From the NCBI RefSeq assembly GCF_036327755.1, contig NZ_CP109597.1, forward strand, positions 62,001 to 126,000: a stretch of DNA of 64,000 nt, read 5' to 3'. Each line of letters opens with the position of its first letter. Position 1 is the first letter of the stretch. This stretch comes from Nocardia sp. NBC_01503 (GTDB taxonomy: Bacteria; Actinomycetota; Actinomycetes; Mycobacteriales; Mycobacteriaceae). Shown here piece by piece: positions 8,141-17,316 of this stretch. Under the pieces are notes generated by a model that was given only the letters and a program-made list of their open reading frames with translations, was not told where the DNA came from and searched no databases. The position numbers and the translations under genes were made by a program.

Positions 8141-10129
8141 GTGTCGGTGTCGGAGCGCAAACGTGGTGGGCGGCCGAAGAAAACCACACCGGAAAGTCTG
8201 CCCGTGCGGATGCCCGCGCAGGTCAAGGCGCTGGTCATCAAACTCAAGCAACTACTCGACAGCGCCGACCTCTCCTATCAGCAAGTGTCCGACCAGCACG
8301 GGCTGCAGCTCTCACCGCAGGCATTCGGCGATCAATTCCGCCGTCTGTCAGGCCCGTCCCCCGAGGTGTACAAGGCGATCGTGCAGTGCGCCGCAAAGGC
8401 CCTCGACAGGCCGTTCACCGAGTTGCAGTCCGAGATGCGGCCGCTGCACGACCCGGTCTACCTCAAGGGCAAGAACGCGGCGGCCGCGACCGAGCCGCCG
8501 GTGGTGGCGGCCCCAGCACACGCCGCCACTCCCGCACAATTGATCGATCTGCGCGTACCAGCCAAATGGCTGGTCGAACTGCTGCGCAATGCCCGAGAGA
8601 CCGAGGCCGTGGCGGGCTTGGACGAGCACTTCCTCGGTAACAACACCGCGTTGGCGTCGGTGCTGGTGGACCTGGCCGAGTCCGACAGATTCGCCGTCGG
8701 ACTGTTTCTCGACGCGATCGGCAAGGTCGATCAATCCCGCGTGACCGTGATCTGCCAGGCGATCACCGAGATCGATGAGCGGGCCGCGGCCGCCATCTTC
8801 GATGTCTGCGACCCCCCTGCCGACGCGCAGGATGCCGACAAGGCGGTCGGTGAGCCCTCCCTGGTCGACTACGACCCGGACTTCGGCGCCGGCCAACGCA
8901 TCGCCGCACTGCTGGATCAAAAACGCGAAACCGGCCGCATCGTGCGTGAAGTCCGCATGCGGGTCGAGGCCGACATGGCGCTGGTCGAACGATCCGAGCA
9001 TCGCGAATACATCCGCAGGACCAAGCACACCTGGCCGCGACCCAAGTGCAGCAAGGCCTTTCAGCGGTTGATCTTCGGTATCACCCTGTACGACACCATC
9101 CGAGGCCCACGCTGGCTCGCCGATCTGCTGCTGGCCCTATACACCGAAGGGGACTTCGTGTCCCTGAGTCACTGTGTCACAGCACTTTTCGACCTTCGCC
9201 AGCAGTACGGAAAGCCGGTTTTCCTGGCTGCCTCACGGGTCTTCGAGAACATGACCACCGACGCGGTCCTGCAGATCCTGTCCGGCATCTGCACCGAGGC
9301 ACGCCTGTACGACGAGGTCGATGGCGAAGCCACATTCGTCGATCTCGAAGCCCTGCTGTGGGCGCTCGATGACGTCGACCTCGTCCTGGTCACCCAGAAG
9401 GTCGCCAAACTCCCACCAACCGCCGAGCTCAGCGCCGGCCATCTGGTCGACTTCCTCCCGAACATCTCCTCGTTCTGGCGAAGGCTCCTCGCGGGCCCGG
9501 ACGGTCACCTGGCCGGTGTGCTGCTCGAGCGGGCGCTGACCGACTGGATGGGCCGCGACCACGGCACCCCGTTGTCCGGGGACTATCCCCCGTTGCGCGC
9601 CATCGCGAACGCCCTGGTCGATGTCGATGCCGCACACCGCGCCCGCCGCTCACCCCACCGCGAGACACAGAACTCGCCGGTCACCATCATGACCAAACGC
9701 CTGCTCACGGACCGGCCCGCCGCAGCGGTCCTGCTGCTGCAGGCAATGCTGCTCGACCAACACCCCAGAATGTACGGGCTACTCCACACGCTGGTCAGCG
9801 ACACCGAAGCGCTGCACGCTCTCGCGCAAACGATCCTGCTGGCACCCTCGAACCTCGAATCCCTGCGCCTGTTCGAGCTCGTGAGCATCGAACTACCCGA
9901 GGTCGCCGGACCGCTCTGCAGCGCGGTCGCCACCGACTTCCCGGTCCACACCCAGCGGGTCCTGGACGAAAGACTCGCCAGCGTGCCCACCCTCAGCTCC
10001 GCCTTGCTCACCGTGCTCGCCGGCCGCGAACCCGGCGGCCCGTGGCTCACCGCGCTTGAACGTCTGCGCGTCAACGACCTCGCCGGTGCCTCCACCGCGC
10101 TCGGCATCCTTGCAGGGGGAACGCGGTGA
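8141..10129 (+). CDS. Large protein of unknown function with N-terminal HTH
   Basis: 662 aa, GTG start. After a basic tail (RKRGGRPKKT), residues about 22-90 form an XRE-like HTH (DLSYQQVSDQHGLQLSPQAF, FGDQFRRLSG). The remaining 550 residues are mostly alpha-helical, acidic and without a recognisable catalytic motif; their repeated leucine-rich helical pattern suggests a solenoid or scaffold. It could be a regulator that senses a partner through its C-terminal part, or a defence-type HTH protein. I do not recognise the family. Confidence 0.7.
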   Translation: MSVSERKRGGRPKKTTPESLPVRMPAQVKALVIKLKQLLDSADLSYQQVSDQHGLQLSPQAFGDQFRRLSGPSPEVYKAIVQCAAKALDRPFTELQSEMRPLHDPVYLKGKNAAAATEPPVVAAPAHAATPAQLIDLRVPAKWLVELLRNARETEAVAGLDEHFLGNNTALASVLVDLAESDRFAVGLFLDAIGKVDQSRVTVICQAITEIDERAAAAIFDVCDPPADAQDADKAVGEPSLVDYDPDFGAGQRIAALLDQKRETGRIVREVRMRVEADMALVERSEHREYIRRTKHTWPRPKCSKAFQRLIFGITLYDTIRGPRWLADLLLALYTEGDFVSLSHCVTALFDLRQQYGKPVFLAASRVFENMTTDAVLQILSGICTEARLYDEVDGEATFVDLEALLWALDDVDLVLVTQKVAKLPPTAELSAGHLVDFLPNISSFWRRLLAGPDGHLAGVLLERALTDWMGRDHGTPLSGDYPPLRAIANALVDVDAAHRARRSPHRETQNSPVTIMTKRLLTDRPAAAVLLLQAMLLDQHPRMYGLLHTLVSDTEALHALAQTILLAPSNLESLRLFELVSIELPEVAGPLCSAVATDFPVHTQRVLDERLASVPTLSSALLTVLAGREPGGPWLTALERLRVNDLAGASTALGILAGGTR

Positions 10130-10295
10130 ATGGGGTGGAAGGAAAACCCAGACACAGCGAAGAAACACGGGGTGCTGGATTATCGGAGACGGCGGGACAG
10201 CCGAATATGAAGGTGCCACAACCGATTACGACTGTTGCTCCTGATCAGTCAATGGACGTGTCCGAGATCTGGGAAGCGATGGTGCCGTCGCCTGT

Positions 10296-10934
10296 TCAGC
10301 CCTCATCATCGGCAGGGGTGTCATCCGATGCGGTCAGCAGAGGCGACGCGAGGTCGTCGAACTCTGGAATCTCCGGCATGTGCTCGCCGGCGTGAAGTTT
10401 TTCCTGCATCGATTCCAGCAGTTTCCGCGACTCCTCCGACAGATCGAAGGCTCGTGAGGACAACCTGCGGAGACCGTAGCCCTGAAGCTGCGTAAGCAGT
10501 TCAAGGTCATGGTCGATTTTGGCGGCGTAGATGTCGTTGAGGAAGTAGTCGTGCTTGACCTGGAAGAACTTCGCCAGCGCGGTAACTGTCTCATCGGATG
10601 GGTTGGTTCGTCGGCCTGTGCGCAGGCTGCTCAGGTAACTCCCGCTGATCGGGTGACCTGCGGCGGTCAAGGCGTTCACGACCTCCTTGGTGGTGTAGGG
10701 TCCTCGCCCTGGGATGCGGGTGGTCTCGAACAGCTTGTTCAGCCGGTCTGCGAACTTTCCACGCTGCACGTTCCTGTTGGAGTTGAACGTTCGCCTGAAG
10801 CGGGTAAGCCCGGCCTCCATCTCGAACTCGAAGGTGCTGTCGTTCTCGGTCAGGTAGTGGTCCAACTCGTCGAACGCTTTACGGATCGAGTTTGAGTCGG
10901 GCATGCCCTGAACACCGTGCTCGTCCATGTTCAT
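10296..10934 (-). CDS. Cassette A partner: EspR-like HTH protein
   Basis: 212 aa. The N-terminus (AFDELDHYLTENDSTFEFEM, then EAGL) resembles the same part of cassette C's partner. Residues about 52-125 are EspR/XRE-like: FADRLNKLFETTRIPGRGPY, ISGSYLSSLRTGRRTNPSDE and ALAKFFQVKHDYF match the layout of mycobacterial EspR. The start codon overlaps the sigma stop (ATGA) with GGAGGAGGT upstream, so the two are translationally coupled. It probably binds DNA; whether it also binds the sigma factor is untested. Confidence 0.75.
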   Translation of the reverse strand: MNMDEHGVQGMPDSNSIRKAFDELDHYLTENDSTFEFEMEAGLTRFRRTFNSNRNVQRGKFADRLNKLFETTRIPGRGPYTTKEVVNALTAAGHPISGSYLSSLRTGRRTNPSDETVTALAKFFQVKHDYFLNDIYAAKIDHDLELLTQLQGYGLRRLSSRAFDLSEESRKLLESMQEKLHAGEHMPEIPEFDDLASPLLTASDDTPADDEG

Positions 10935-11542
10935 TCGGTTGCACCTCCTCCACTGTGCGTCGCTACTTCCATGCCGCTGGTCGCAGGTTCGGCATCGGCC
11001 TCGGTCCGATTTCCACCGCGATTCAAAGCCTGCTCCATCTTCCCGCGTGCCCGGCTGCGGTGGGTGTACACAGCTCGCCGTGAGGTTTTGAGAGCTTTGG
11101 CTATTTCGTCGGGTGTCATTTCCAGCAGCCACGTCATCGTCGCCACTCGATGCTCGGTGGGAGTCAACTCACGAGTCAGCGCATGCCAGAACGATGCCAT
11201 GACTTCATCGCTCAGGTTCTCGGTGCCGCCGTCACCAGCGTGACCGGCGTGATTCATCTGCCGGTCGAGGTCCTCCGCCATGCCGGCCGAGTACTCCCGG
11301 GAACGCCCGATTTTCCGCAGATGGTCGACCACGCGGCGCTTCGCGATCGTCATGATCAGCTTCTCGACCTGCTCCGCCGAACGGTGGTGGAAGTCCCTTT
11401 TCAATTGCCGACATACCGCCAGAAAAACATCCTGGACGACATCGTTCGCTGACTCGGCATCACCGCGAAACGCTTTGAACGCCAACCGGAATACGCGCAC
11501 CGCGTACTGGCGAAACAACAACTCGGAGTCCCAGTCGCTCAC
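10931..11542 (-). CDS. Cassette A ECF sigma factor
   Basis: 203 aa. Region 2 at about 10-75 (ANDVVQDVFLAVCRQL, then IAKRRVVDHLRK) and region 4 at about 127-175 (LTPTEHRVATMTWLLEMTPD, then EIAKALKTSRRAVYTHRSRA). The GTG start overlaps the stop of the membrane gene (GTGA). It is clearly paralogous to the cassette C sigma factor across both regions (VVQDVFLAV/IVQEVFIAV; FWHALTREL/FWFGLTREL). Confidence 0.85.
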   Translation of the reverse strand: MSDWDSELLFRQYAVRVFRLAFKAFRGDAESANDVVQDVFLAVCRQLKRDFHHRSAEQVEKLIMTIAKRRVVDHLRKIGRSREYSAGMAEDLDRQMNHAGHAGDGGTENLSDEVMASFWHALTRELTPTEHRVATMTWLLEMTPDEIAKALKTSRRAVYTHRSRARGKMEQALNRGGNRTEADAEPATSGMEVATHSGGGATE

Positions 11543-11832
11543 CGCTCGTGCATCTCTCGGTCTTCCCCTGAGACCGGCGATCGTGCGGCAGGGTCTTCGC
11601 CGACCTCCACGATGTAGGTGCAACCACCGCCCCGGCCCCGGTACTCGATGATTTTCACCGGAGAGTGCGGGGCTGCTTCCCTGAAGATCATCCGAGTCCT
11701 CAAGTGCCGCTGTAAGTCTCGCACGCGCCCCATCACCACATAGGCGATACCAGGAAGTAGTAGTACGGCCGATGAGCGCACCGAAGGATGGTCGGCACCC
11801 CAGCGCCAGGCTTCGTGGATCAGCAATAGCAT
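11539..11832 (-). CDS. Cassette A small membrane protein
   Basis: 97 aa, same length as its cassette C homologue. One hydrophobic segment (AVLLLPGIAYVVMG) is followed by a basic stretch RDLQRHLRTRMIFREA that aligns with RNLQRHWTTRMVVREA in cassette C, and a C-terminal YIVEVG/LVIEVG motif. The ATG at 11832 is chosen because it aligns with the homologue's start and has GGGAGC upstream; an in-frame GTG at 11883 is possible. A membrane-anchored sensor or anti-sigma role is inference. Confidence 0.7.
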   Translation of the reverse strand: MLLLIHEAWRWGADHPSVRSSAVLLLPGIAYVVMGRVRDLQRHLRTRMIFREAAPHSPVKIIEYRGRGGGCTYIVEVGEDPAARSPVSGEDREMHER

Positions 11833-12262
11833 CACATCATGTAGTCGCGCTCCCACCCCCGAACTCGAGATAGCCAGGTCCACTCCTCATCGGCGACACG
11901 ATTCCTGGAATGCCGAGGAATCACACCGTCCTGCCTTGACGGGGTCGCGCAGAAACAGTGCTCCGAAGGAAACTTCGGCTCCGGCTCAGCCGCTGGCTCG
12001 GTCGGCTGCTCTAGTGCGGAGTGGCAGTTCTGGCGAGACACACCACTGCGGACCATATACGCGCTGCACCGGGAAGCCGCTGCAGGTCACCGATCGATTC
12101 TGCTCGGACTGATGGGGATCCGCGCCGATTCGTGGAATTGCCGGCCGCGCGATAGGGACCTGCGCCCACCGTCCGTACGAACAGATCTGCGCTGCATCGA
12201 CCTCCAACTGCCATGTCGCGCTATGTCGCAGCGCGTGCACCGTACGAACCGCAGCGCTGAGT
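11833..12262. other. 430-bp stretch with no supported gene
   Basis: Overlapping weak frames on both strands, none with a ribosome binding site or recognisable motif. It should hold the cassette A promoter, near its left end. Confidence 0.35.
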
Positions 12263-12445
12263 TCAGTCGGTGCTGCTGGAGTCCGCGCTGGCCGGGACCA
12301 GTGCGCTCACACGCGAGGGGAACGGGTAACGGCCCGGCGCATCGTCGACCGATTGGACAGTGGCGGTCTCGCCGTCGCTGTCCAGGACCTCGAAGATCGA
12401 CACTCCGCCGACCATCAGCAGCACTCGATCGCCCACGTTCACCAT
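12263..12445 (-). CDS. Small beta-rich hypothetical protein
   Basis: 60 aa. NVGDRVLLMVGGVSIFEVLD and TATVQSVDDAPGRYPFPSRV suggest a KOW/SH3-like beta barrel of a type seen in short actinobacterial plasmid proteins. The function is unknown. It lies back to back with the next gene. Confidence 0.55.
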   Translation of the reverse strand: MVNVGDRVLLMVGGVSIFEVLDSDGETATVQSVDDAPGRYPFPSRVSALVPASADSSSTD

Positions 12446-12495
12446 TGGTGCAGCCTATCGCTGAAGACCGTCCGGTCTGTGCAATTATCGAATGC

Positions 12496-12822
12496 GTGTT
12501 CGAGTATTGGGATGGAGACTTCGCTGCCGCATCGCGCCGCGTCATCGACCCGCCGATGCCGGTGCTGGTCGCACTCGGCACCGCGCTCCCACCCCAAGGT
12601 GGGCTCCGGCGTGACGAGATATCGCTGCGAATCAAATCGAGCGCGCTCGACCTCGCCACCACTGTGCCGGGATGGCTCTACGCCTGGGCCCAGTGCACCG
12701 ACGCCTCGTGGATCGGGTTGACCCTGTTCGCGATCCCAACCGCGGATGGGCGAGGCCGGATCGAAACCCGGCAGTGGGTGCCCGCTCGCGCACTCTCGCG
12801 TCCGAAGCCTCGAACCCGATAG
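12496..12822 (+). CDS. Hypothetical protein
   Basis: 108 aa from a GTG at 12496. The frame opens further upstream, with a GTG at 12448 that would leave only 2 bp to the divergent gene, so the later start is preferred. It looks genuinely coding (VIDPPMPVLVALGTALPPQG, then TVPGWLYAWAQCTDASWIGL). I recognise no domain or catalytic motif. Confidence 0.45.
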   Translation: MFEYWDGDFAAASRRVIDPPMPVLVALGTALPPQGGLRRDEISLRIKSSALDLATTVPGWLYAWAQCTDASWIGLTLFAIPTADGRGRIETRQWVPARALSRPKPRTR

Positions 12823-12905
12823 TCGCTTCTACTGCTTCGCGACCCGGCGGGCGTGATCTTGCCGACCATCCATCGGTCCCGCGCTCATCGTCACCGCGTA
12901 TCGGC

Positions 12906-13142
12906 ATGCTCGATTCGAAGGACACGAATACCTTGCCGACCGCACCCGAATCCCGGACCACTACCGGACTTGGTATCAATGAATTCGTGTGTGAGACCAG
13001 CGACGATGATCAGCGACTGCATGTTTTGCGCGAGGCACTCGATGTCGGCGAGCGCAGTGGCGCTGCCACACCGTTCGATATCGATGCCCTGATCGCGCAT
13101 AAGCGTGCCCGTGCCATCGAATCCCGAGCGAACGACTGCTGA
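12906..13142 (+). CDS. ParD-like antitoxin remnant
   Basis: 78 aa. The C-terminal part (LHVLREALDVGERSGAATPF, DIDALIAHKRARA) matches the toxin-binding tail of ParD/CopG-type antitoxins. The N-terminal ribbon-helix-helix expected in ParD is not recognisable, and no ParE toxin follows. It is probably a decayed half of a toxin-antitoxin locus, or a divergent antitoxin. Confidence 0.45.
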   Translation: MLDSKDTNTLPTAPESRTTTGLGINEFVCETSDDDQRLHVLREALDVGERSGAATPFDIDALIAHKRARAIESRANDC

Positions 13143-13219
13143 CGGAGCGTTCGGAACTCGACTCGCCGGGCAATGTCGAACTCATAACCGCTGGCATCTG
13201 CCAGCCCTAGGTTCATGCC

Positions 13220-14479
13220 ATGTCTGACGACAACATGCCTGGTGACGATCATCTGAGTGGTAGTGATGTCCTTGAGGACTGGAACTCACCGATCGTGCCC
13301 GCCTGCTCATGCGATACCGACTACGTCTGCGATGGCGACTTAGCGCTGTTGGGACAGCTGGTCCGGCTCTTGACCGAGGCAACCGCGCTGTTCCCCACGG
13401 TTATCGAGGACGTTCTACGGGTCGACGAACTCGGTCAAGCACTCGACATCACCCACCGAATCGCCACCGATACATTCTCCGCGGCGTCATTGCTCAACCA
13501 CCGCGCGGCGCTGGCGCAGAGCTGGGCGAGTGGACCGTCCCGGCCCACCGGAATCCACGGCCGCCACGCCGAGGCCGTTCGCGGCGGACATCCCCGCATC
13601 TCCCCCACCAACCCACCAGTCGTTGTCCCACCACCCCAACCCGCTGACGTGCCGCCGTATCTGCCCGCGATGGAACGCACGCAGTGCACCGGCCTCACGA
13701 AATCCGGCGGTCGCTGCCGCAACCGCGTCATGTACTTCCCCGATGACGGCACCAGCGCGGACCACTGCCTGCAACACGCCAGTGCCACCGAACTCAAGCA
13801 CCGCGACGGCCTGCAGGCAGCACAGAATGACTACGTCGACGCGGTCGCCACACAATGGTTCCTACGCGATGTCATGGAGCTTCCCGACACGGCCCAGTAC
13901 GCCCTCGAACCAGTGGAGATCCCGGTTCTCCGCAACCCAGCCGCAGGTTCTGATGTCGCAGTATCGGTACAGCTCGAAACTGCCCAGGCACTGGTCAGGC
14001 TGATCTCGCTGGAGTTCCCTTACAAGAAGAAGGTCGCCCCCAAACTCGTGCGGACGCTACTTCCTGACGTTCTCTTCGCCTTCACCACGGTGCGGCGGGC
14101 CACCGACACGATGCTGGCCACACTCGACGTCACCGATAACTGGGTTGTGGAATGGGAACTGGCCGGCGAGATCGCCTCGCAAAGCGCGGAACGAATCGCC
14201 GAAGTCACGGCCACCACCCTGGCGATGATCGAACCCGCCACCGCGGACATCATCAAGACCCGAGATCACGGCCCCGGCGAACTCGCCGCACTGATCCGGG
14301 TCACCGGCTCAGTCCTGTGGGGGGCGTTGCACACCATCGAAAGCATCACCAATGATCAGCGGCTACGCCATGCCGCCTCAGAGGCCGAAGAGGCTGCGGA
14401 CCTGATCTGGAAACTGTTCGGGGACGATGAGCAGCGTCAGGCAGCCATCACGCTCCTCACCGAACCGGTGGGCGAATAG
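13220..14479 (+). CDS. Hypothetical protein with a central cysteine/histidine zinc motif
   Basis: 419 aa. An acidic N-terminus and a proline-rich linker (about 128-148) are followed at about 154-190 by CTGLTKSGGRCRNRV...C...H, a CxxxxxxGxxC...CxxH zinc-binding arrangement common in actinobacterial orphan proteins. The C-terminal 230 residues are helical with no recognised motif. It is a single gene with no operon partner on its strand. Confidence 0.65.
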   Translation: MSDDNMPGDDHLSGSDVLEDWNSPIVPACSCDTDYVCDGDLALLGQLVRLLTEATALFPTVIEDVLRVDELGQALDITHRIATDTFSAASLLNHRAALAQSWASGPSRPTGIHGRHAEAVRGGHPRISPTNPPVVVPPPQPADVPPYLPAMERTQCTGLTKSGGRCRNRVMYFPDDGTSADHCLQHASATELKHRDGLQAAQNDYVDAVATQWFLRDVMELPDTAQYALEPVEIPVLRNPAAGSDVAVSVQLETAQALVRLISLEFPYKKKVAPKLVRTLLPDVLFAFTTVRRATDTMLATLDVTDNWVVEWELAGEIASQSAERIAEVTATTLAMIEPATADIIKTRDHGPGELAALIRVTGSVLWGALHTIESITNDQRLRHAASEAEEAADLIWKLFGDDEQRQAAITLLTEPVGE

Positions 14480-14561
14480 CCAGACCGTCCTACCCAGCAA
14501 AAGCCCTGTCCCCCATCCTGTCGACCGTGAGCACCGCCATCTCGCTGTGGGATGGCGGTGG

Positions 14562-14926
14562 TTACGAGTCTGCGGGGCCGACAATGGCCGTGGCCATGAG
14601 CAGTTCCTCGATGTCGGTTCCCTCGGCGGTAGCACGGGCTTGCAGGCGTTGGTACGTCCACAGCGGTATTCGGAAGTCAGCACCACGGCGACCTCGGAGG
14701 GGTCGTCCACTTGCGGTGGTAGTTCGATCGGCGAGGCATCATCGGGATCCAGGACCAGGCCCTCGAGCAGCCGGTCGGGCCAGTGCAAACCGTGGGCGTC
14801 GAACATGTCCGCGTAGAACCGATACAGGGCCGCATCGGCCGCGGGGTCAGCCACGCCGCTGCCCCTTCCGAGCGGATGGTCAGCTCGGCAAGCTCCCACG
14901 CCTGGGTCTGCTGCCCGAGGGGGCAT
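14562..14926 (-). pseudogene. Hypothetical protein gene with a frameshift
   Basis: The frame from 14926 reads well through LYRFYADMFDAHGLHWPDRL and DPSEVAVVLTSEYR. It then loses sense near 14671, while another frame continues plausibly as PLWTYQRLQARATAEGTDIE and ELLMATAIVGPADS to a TAA at 14562. A single indel would join them. This is a broken gene or a sequencing error; the function is unknown. Confidence 0.5.
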
Positions 14927-15086
14927 GATGGCCGATATCCGAGACTTGTTGCGCGAGATCCAGTTTTGCTACGGATCTGTCGAGGTTTTCTGCGATCGTC
15001 TGCGTGCGGCGACCGAGGAACCCACCCTCGAACTCCCCGCTGTCACCCTGCTCGTCACACCAGGGAGACATCGGCGCACCGACTAG
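14925..15086 (+). CDS. Short hypothetical protein
   Basis: 53 aa: starts MMADIRDLLREIQFCYG and continues with an acidic, helical middle (CDRLRAATEEPTLELPAVTL). A GAGG-rich stretch precedes the ATG. It starts back to back with the 14926 gene on the other strand, with overlapping starts, so only one of the two starts may be right. Confidence 0.4.
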   Translation: MMADIRDLLREIQFCYGSVEVFCDRLRAATEEPTLELPAVTLLVTPGRHRRTD

Positions 15087-15207
15087 AGCCACCCGCCCCG
15101 CACGGAGTGCCGGGACGATCTGCGGTTATACGCCGCCCCTGGAATGGAAATACGACGAAATCCCCTGACGAACTCCATTAGCTTCTGGCCCTCTTGGGCT
15201 GTTTTTC

Positions 15208-15804
15208 ATGATCGATGACACCACTGAGCCTCGGAGCTTTGACGAAATTGCCGACGAGGTCGTCGCCAGGGTGGAGGAGCGTGGCCGCAAAGCGGCCGCG
15301 GCGTGGGAACCAGCGCGTTCCATGGAAGGCCTTGTTTTGCAGGTGATCGGCTGCTGGGAGCTGGTGGTGTCCGAAGTGAACGCGGTCTACTTCCACGCCG
15401 CTGGCCCGGACGCTCAACCTGCCGACGCCCGCAAGCTGGCCGCCACGATCCGCAAAGCCGCAGAGATCTATCACATCCGCTGGCCTCATGATCGATGGGC
15501 GAATGCTGTGGAACAGGTATCCAAAGGTGCTCGTCACCGGCTGGCACATCTGCTCTACGTCGACGAAGTAACCGGTGAAAGACCCGACCGGACAATGACA
15601 TTCGTTCGACTCGGCCGTCCCGGCGCTCCCAAGAAGAGCCCGAGCGGGCGGCGGACAATTCCGCGGCGCGGGCGGCGACTTCACGGCATGCCCGGTCGCA
15701 GCCGGACCCCCCGAGACGAACACGCCCGTTCGGCGGATCCCGGTGAGTGTATTTCCTACACCGTGATGATCTCGCTGTGTTCAGTGATGTGCGTCGTGCC
15801 ATGA
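15208..15804 (+). CDS. Hypothetical protein, C-terminus uncertain
   Basis: 198 aa. The first 145 residues look coding and mostly helical (FDEIADEVVARVEERGRKAA, KLAATIRKAAEIYHIRWPHD, then HRLAHLLYVDEVTGERPDRT). After SGRRT the composition turns arginine-rich and may be out of frame. The 3' end overlaps the cassette B partner gene on the other strand by 24 bp. The function is unknown. Confidence 0.5.
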   Translation: MIDDTTEPRSFDEIADEVVARVEERGRKAAAAWEPARSMEGLVLQVIGCWELVVSEVNAVYFHAAGPDAQPADARKLAATIRKAAEIYHIRWPHDRWANAVEQVSKGARHRLAHLLYVDEVTGERPDRTMTFVRLGRPGAPKKSPSGRRTIPRRGRRLHGMPGRSRTPRDEHARSADPGECISYTVMISLCSVMCVVP

Positions 15805-16470
15805 TTCGCCGTGATCGGGTTGGACAGCCCGATCGAGTTCAGCCTTCTCCCGAAGCCGCGTTTTCAGGACTTCTCTCACGACCTGCACGCTGATCCCGAT
15901 CTCGGCCGCAAGGGCTTCTGCAACGGCCGCCGGTTCCTGATCACTGGTACACACTTCGGCCAGTTCCATTCCGGCCCGTGCCTGTTCGCGGGTCAGCCGC
16001 AGGGTGGGGTACCAGCTCAAGGTCCAGACGGGTTCAGCTCCATCGTCGAACCGCAATGCGCATTCCGAGCTCCTGCTGCTGGTGATGGACTGGCCGTTTT
16101 CGTAGATCGTTCCAAGTTTGGGGATGACATGCTGCCGGGCACGCCCTCTCGGGTATTCGCTCCAGTCCCCTGGGCGTTCGTGGGTCTCCGTGGCTGGTCC
16201 GTCGCACTGTGCGGTGACAGCGGGCTCCTCAAGCTCCTCGAGCACCCGCTCGAGCGAGAGCCAGCGGGGTGGTGGCGTGCGTGAGGCCGGATCGTCGAGC
16301 TCGGCGATCTCGGTGTTGAGCTGCGCCGATGCCTCAGGGTCAGCATCGATGGCGGCGGCTTTTTGCTGGAATTGCGCCAACCGTCGTTCGATCTCGGTTG
16401 AGCCCATCGTGTACTCCGGGCGCGCGCCGGCGAGGATTCCCAGCATCGATTCGTCAAAATTGCGGGTCAT
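15781..16470 (-). CDS. Cassette B partner protein
   Basis: 229 aa. The C-terminal half carries WTLSWYPTLRLTREQARAGM followed by EL, which aligns with WTLSWLPDRHLTREQALRGM in cassette C, and ends in an HTH-like helix pair (ISVQVVREVLKTRLREKAEL). The N-terminal segment (EIERRLAQFQQKAA) is helical. It starts one base after the sigma stop (TGAGATG). The shared domain is not one I can name; its constant position behind a sigma gene suggests a sigma-regulating role. Confidence 0.65.
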   Translation of the reverse strand: MTRNFDESMLGILAGARPEYTMGSTEIERRLAQFQQKAAAIDADPEASAQLNTEIAELDDPASRTPPPRWLSLERVLEELEEPAVTAQCDGPATETHERPGDWSEYPRGRARQHVIPKLGTIYENGQSITSSRSSECALRFDDGAEPVWTLSWYPTLRLTREQARAGMELAEVCTSDQEPAAVAEALAAEIGISVQVVREVLKTRLREKAELDRAVQPDHGESWHDAHH

Positions 16471-16471
16471 C

Positions 16472-17002
16472 TCATCGGCTTTCTTGCTCGAGCCATCCGC
16501 GCAGATTCCCGCGTGCGTCGGAGGCGGTGGATTTGACGGTCCCGGGCGTGATTCCGAGGATCTCCGCGATCTCGTTCATGGTGAACCGATGAAAATAGTG
16601 CAGGAAGATCACCTGCCGTTGTCGTTCTGGGAGCCGGGCGAGTAGTTCATCGATTCGCATGGACAACATCACTTCTTCCTCCACTGCGATGCCGGCGGCT
16701 TGGTCGAACGTGGTGAGGTCATCGACGAATACCAGGGGTTCGGGCCGGTCGTTCCTGCGGACCCAGTTCTCCGCGGTCTTGTACAGGTACGCGCGGGGGT
16801 TCTGGCCAGGCTGGCGCAGGTCAGGCCATTTTTTACGCAGAACCAGGAAGGCGTGTTGCGCGGCCTGGTGGGCTGTTTCCTCGGTCAGCTCGGAGGCCTT
16901 ACGCAGGAAGCCGACAAGGCGGGGGTAGTGGGCACGGAAGTAGTCAGCGATCTCGTCGTCGAGATGAGTGCTTACGGTCCCGAGCCCGTCCTGGGGGATC
17001 AT
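16472..17002 (-). CDS. Cassette B ECF sigma factor
   Basis: 176 aa, compact ECF size. Region 2 at about 18-85 (LVGFLRKASELTEETAHQAA, then AYLYKTAENWVRR) and region 4 at about 125-172 (LPERQRQVIFLHYFHRFTMN, then EIAEILGITPGTVKSTASDA). The ATG overlaps the upstream membrane gene stop (ATGA). It is more divergent from the A and C sigma factors than they are from each other. Confidence 0.85.
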   Translation of the reverse strand: MIPQDGLGTVSTHLDDEIADYFRAHYPRLVGFLRKASELTEETAHQAAQHAFLVLRKKWPDLRQPGQNPRAYLYKTAENWVRRNDRPEPLVFVDDLTTFDQAAGIAVEEEVMLSMRIDELLARLPERQRQVIFLHYFHRFTMNEIAEILGITPGTVKSTASDARGNLRGWLEQESR

Positions 17003-17316
17003 CGCGCGCGCTCGTGGGTGTAATCGGGGGCAGCCGATCCGGTGATCGCCGAGGGCTGCACGGGATCCAGGGTCAGTGCAGCGGGAAACATTGCCGCCGG
17101 TGCGGGCACCGCGATCATGCGGCTGCGGCCGCCGTGCTCGTGTTCGACGAGCAGTCCCCCCGTCGGGAGCGCGGCGATCGCGGCGACGGTGCCTCGGTTG
17201 CGTTCACGCTCGAGTTCGACTGCGTGAGCGGCATGCACTCGCATGCTTAGGTACTGCCACAACCCTGAGGCCCAGCGGCCCGTGACGGCCCCGGCCATAA
17301 GCTCTATCAAGACCAT
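16999..17316 (-). CDS. Cassette B small membrane-associated protein
   Basis: 105 aa. A short hydrophobic N-terminus (MVLIELMAGAVTGRWASGLW) precedes a charged helix (HAVELERERNRG) and a beta-rich part (GGLLVEHEHGGRSRMIAVPA). The ATG at 17316 has GGAAAGGAAC upstream. It occupies the same place as the membrane genes of cassettes A and C and has a similar length, but sequence similarity is weak. Confidence 0.6.
   Translation of the reverse strand: MVLIELMAGAVTGRWASGLWQYLSMRVHAAHAVELERERNRGTVAAIAALPTGGLLVEHEHGGRSRMIAVPAPAAMFPAALTLDPVQPSAITGSAAPDYTHERAR

Noticed and set aside
10126-10395. Small plus-strand gene coupled to the end of the 662-aa gene
   Set aside because: The overlapping GTG is suggestive, but the second half is antisense to the cassette A partner and the product has no coding signature.
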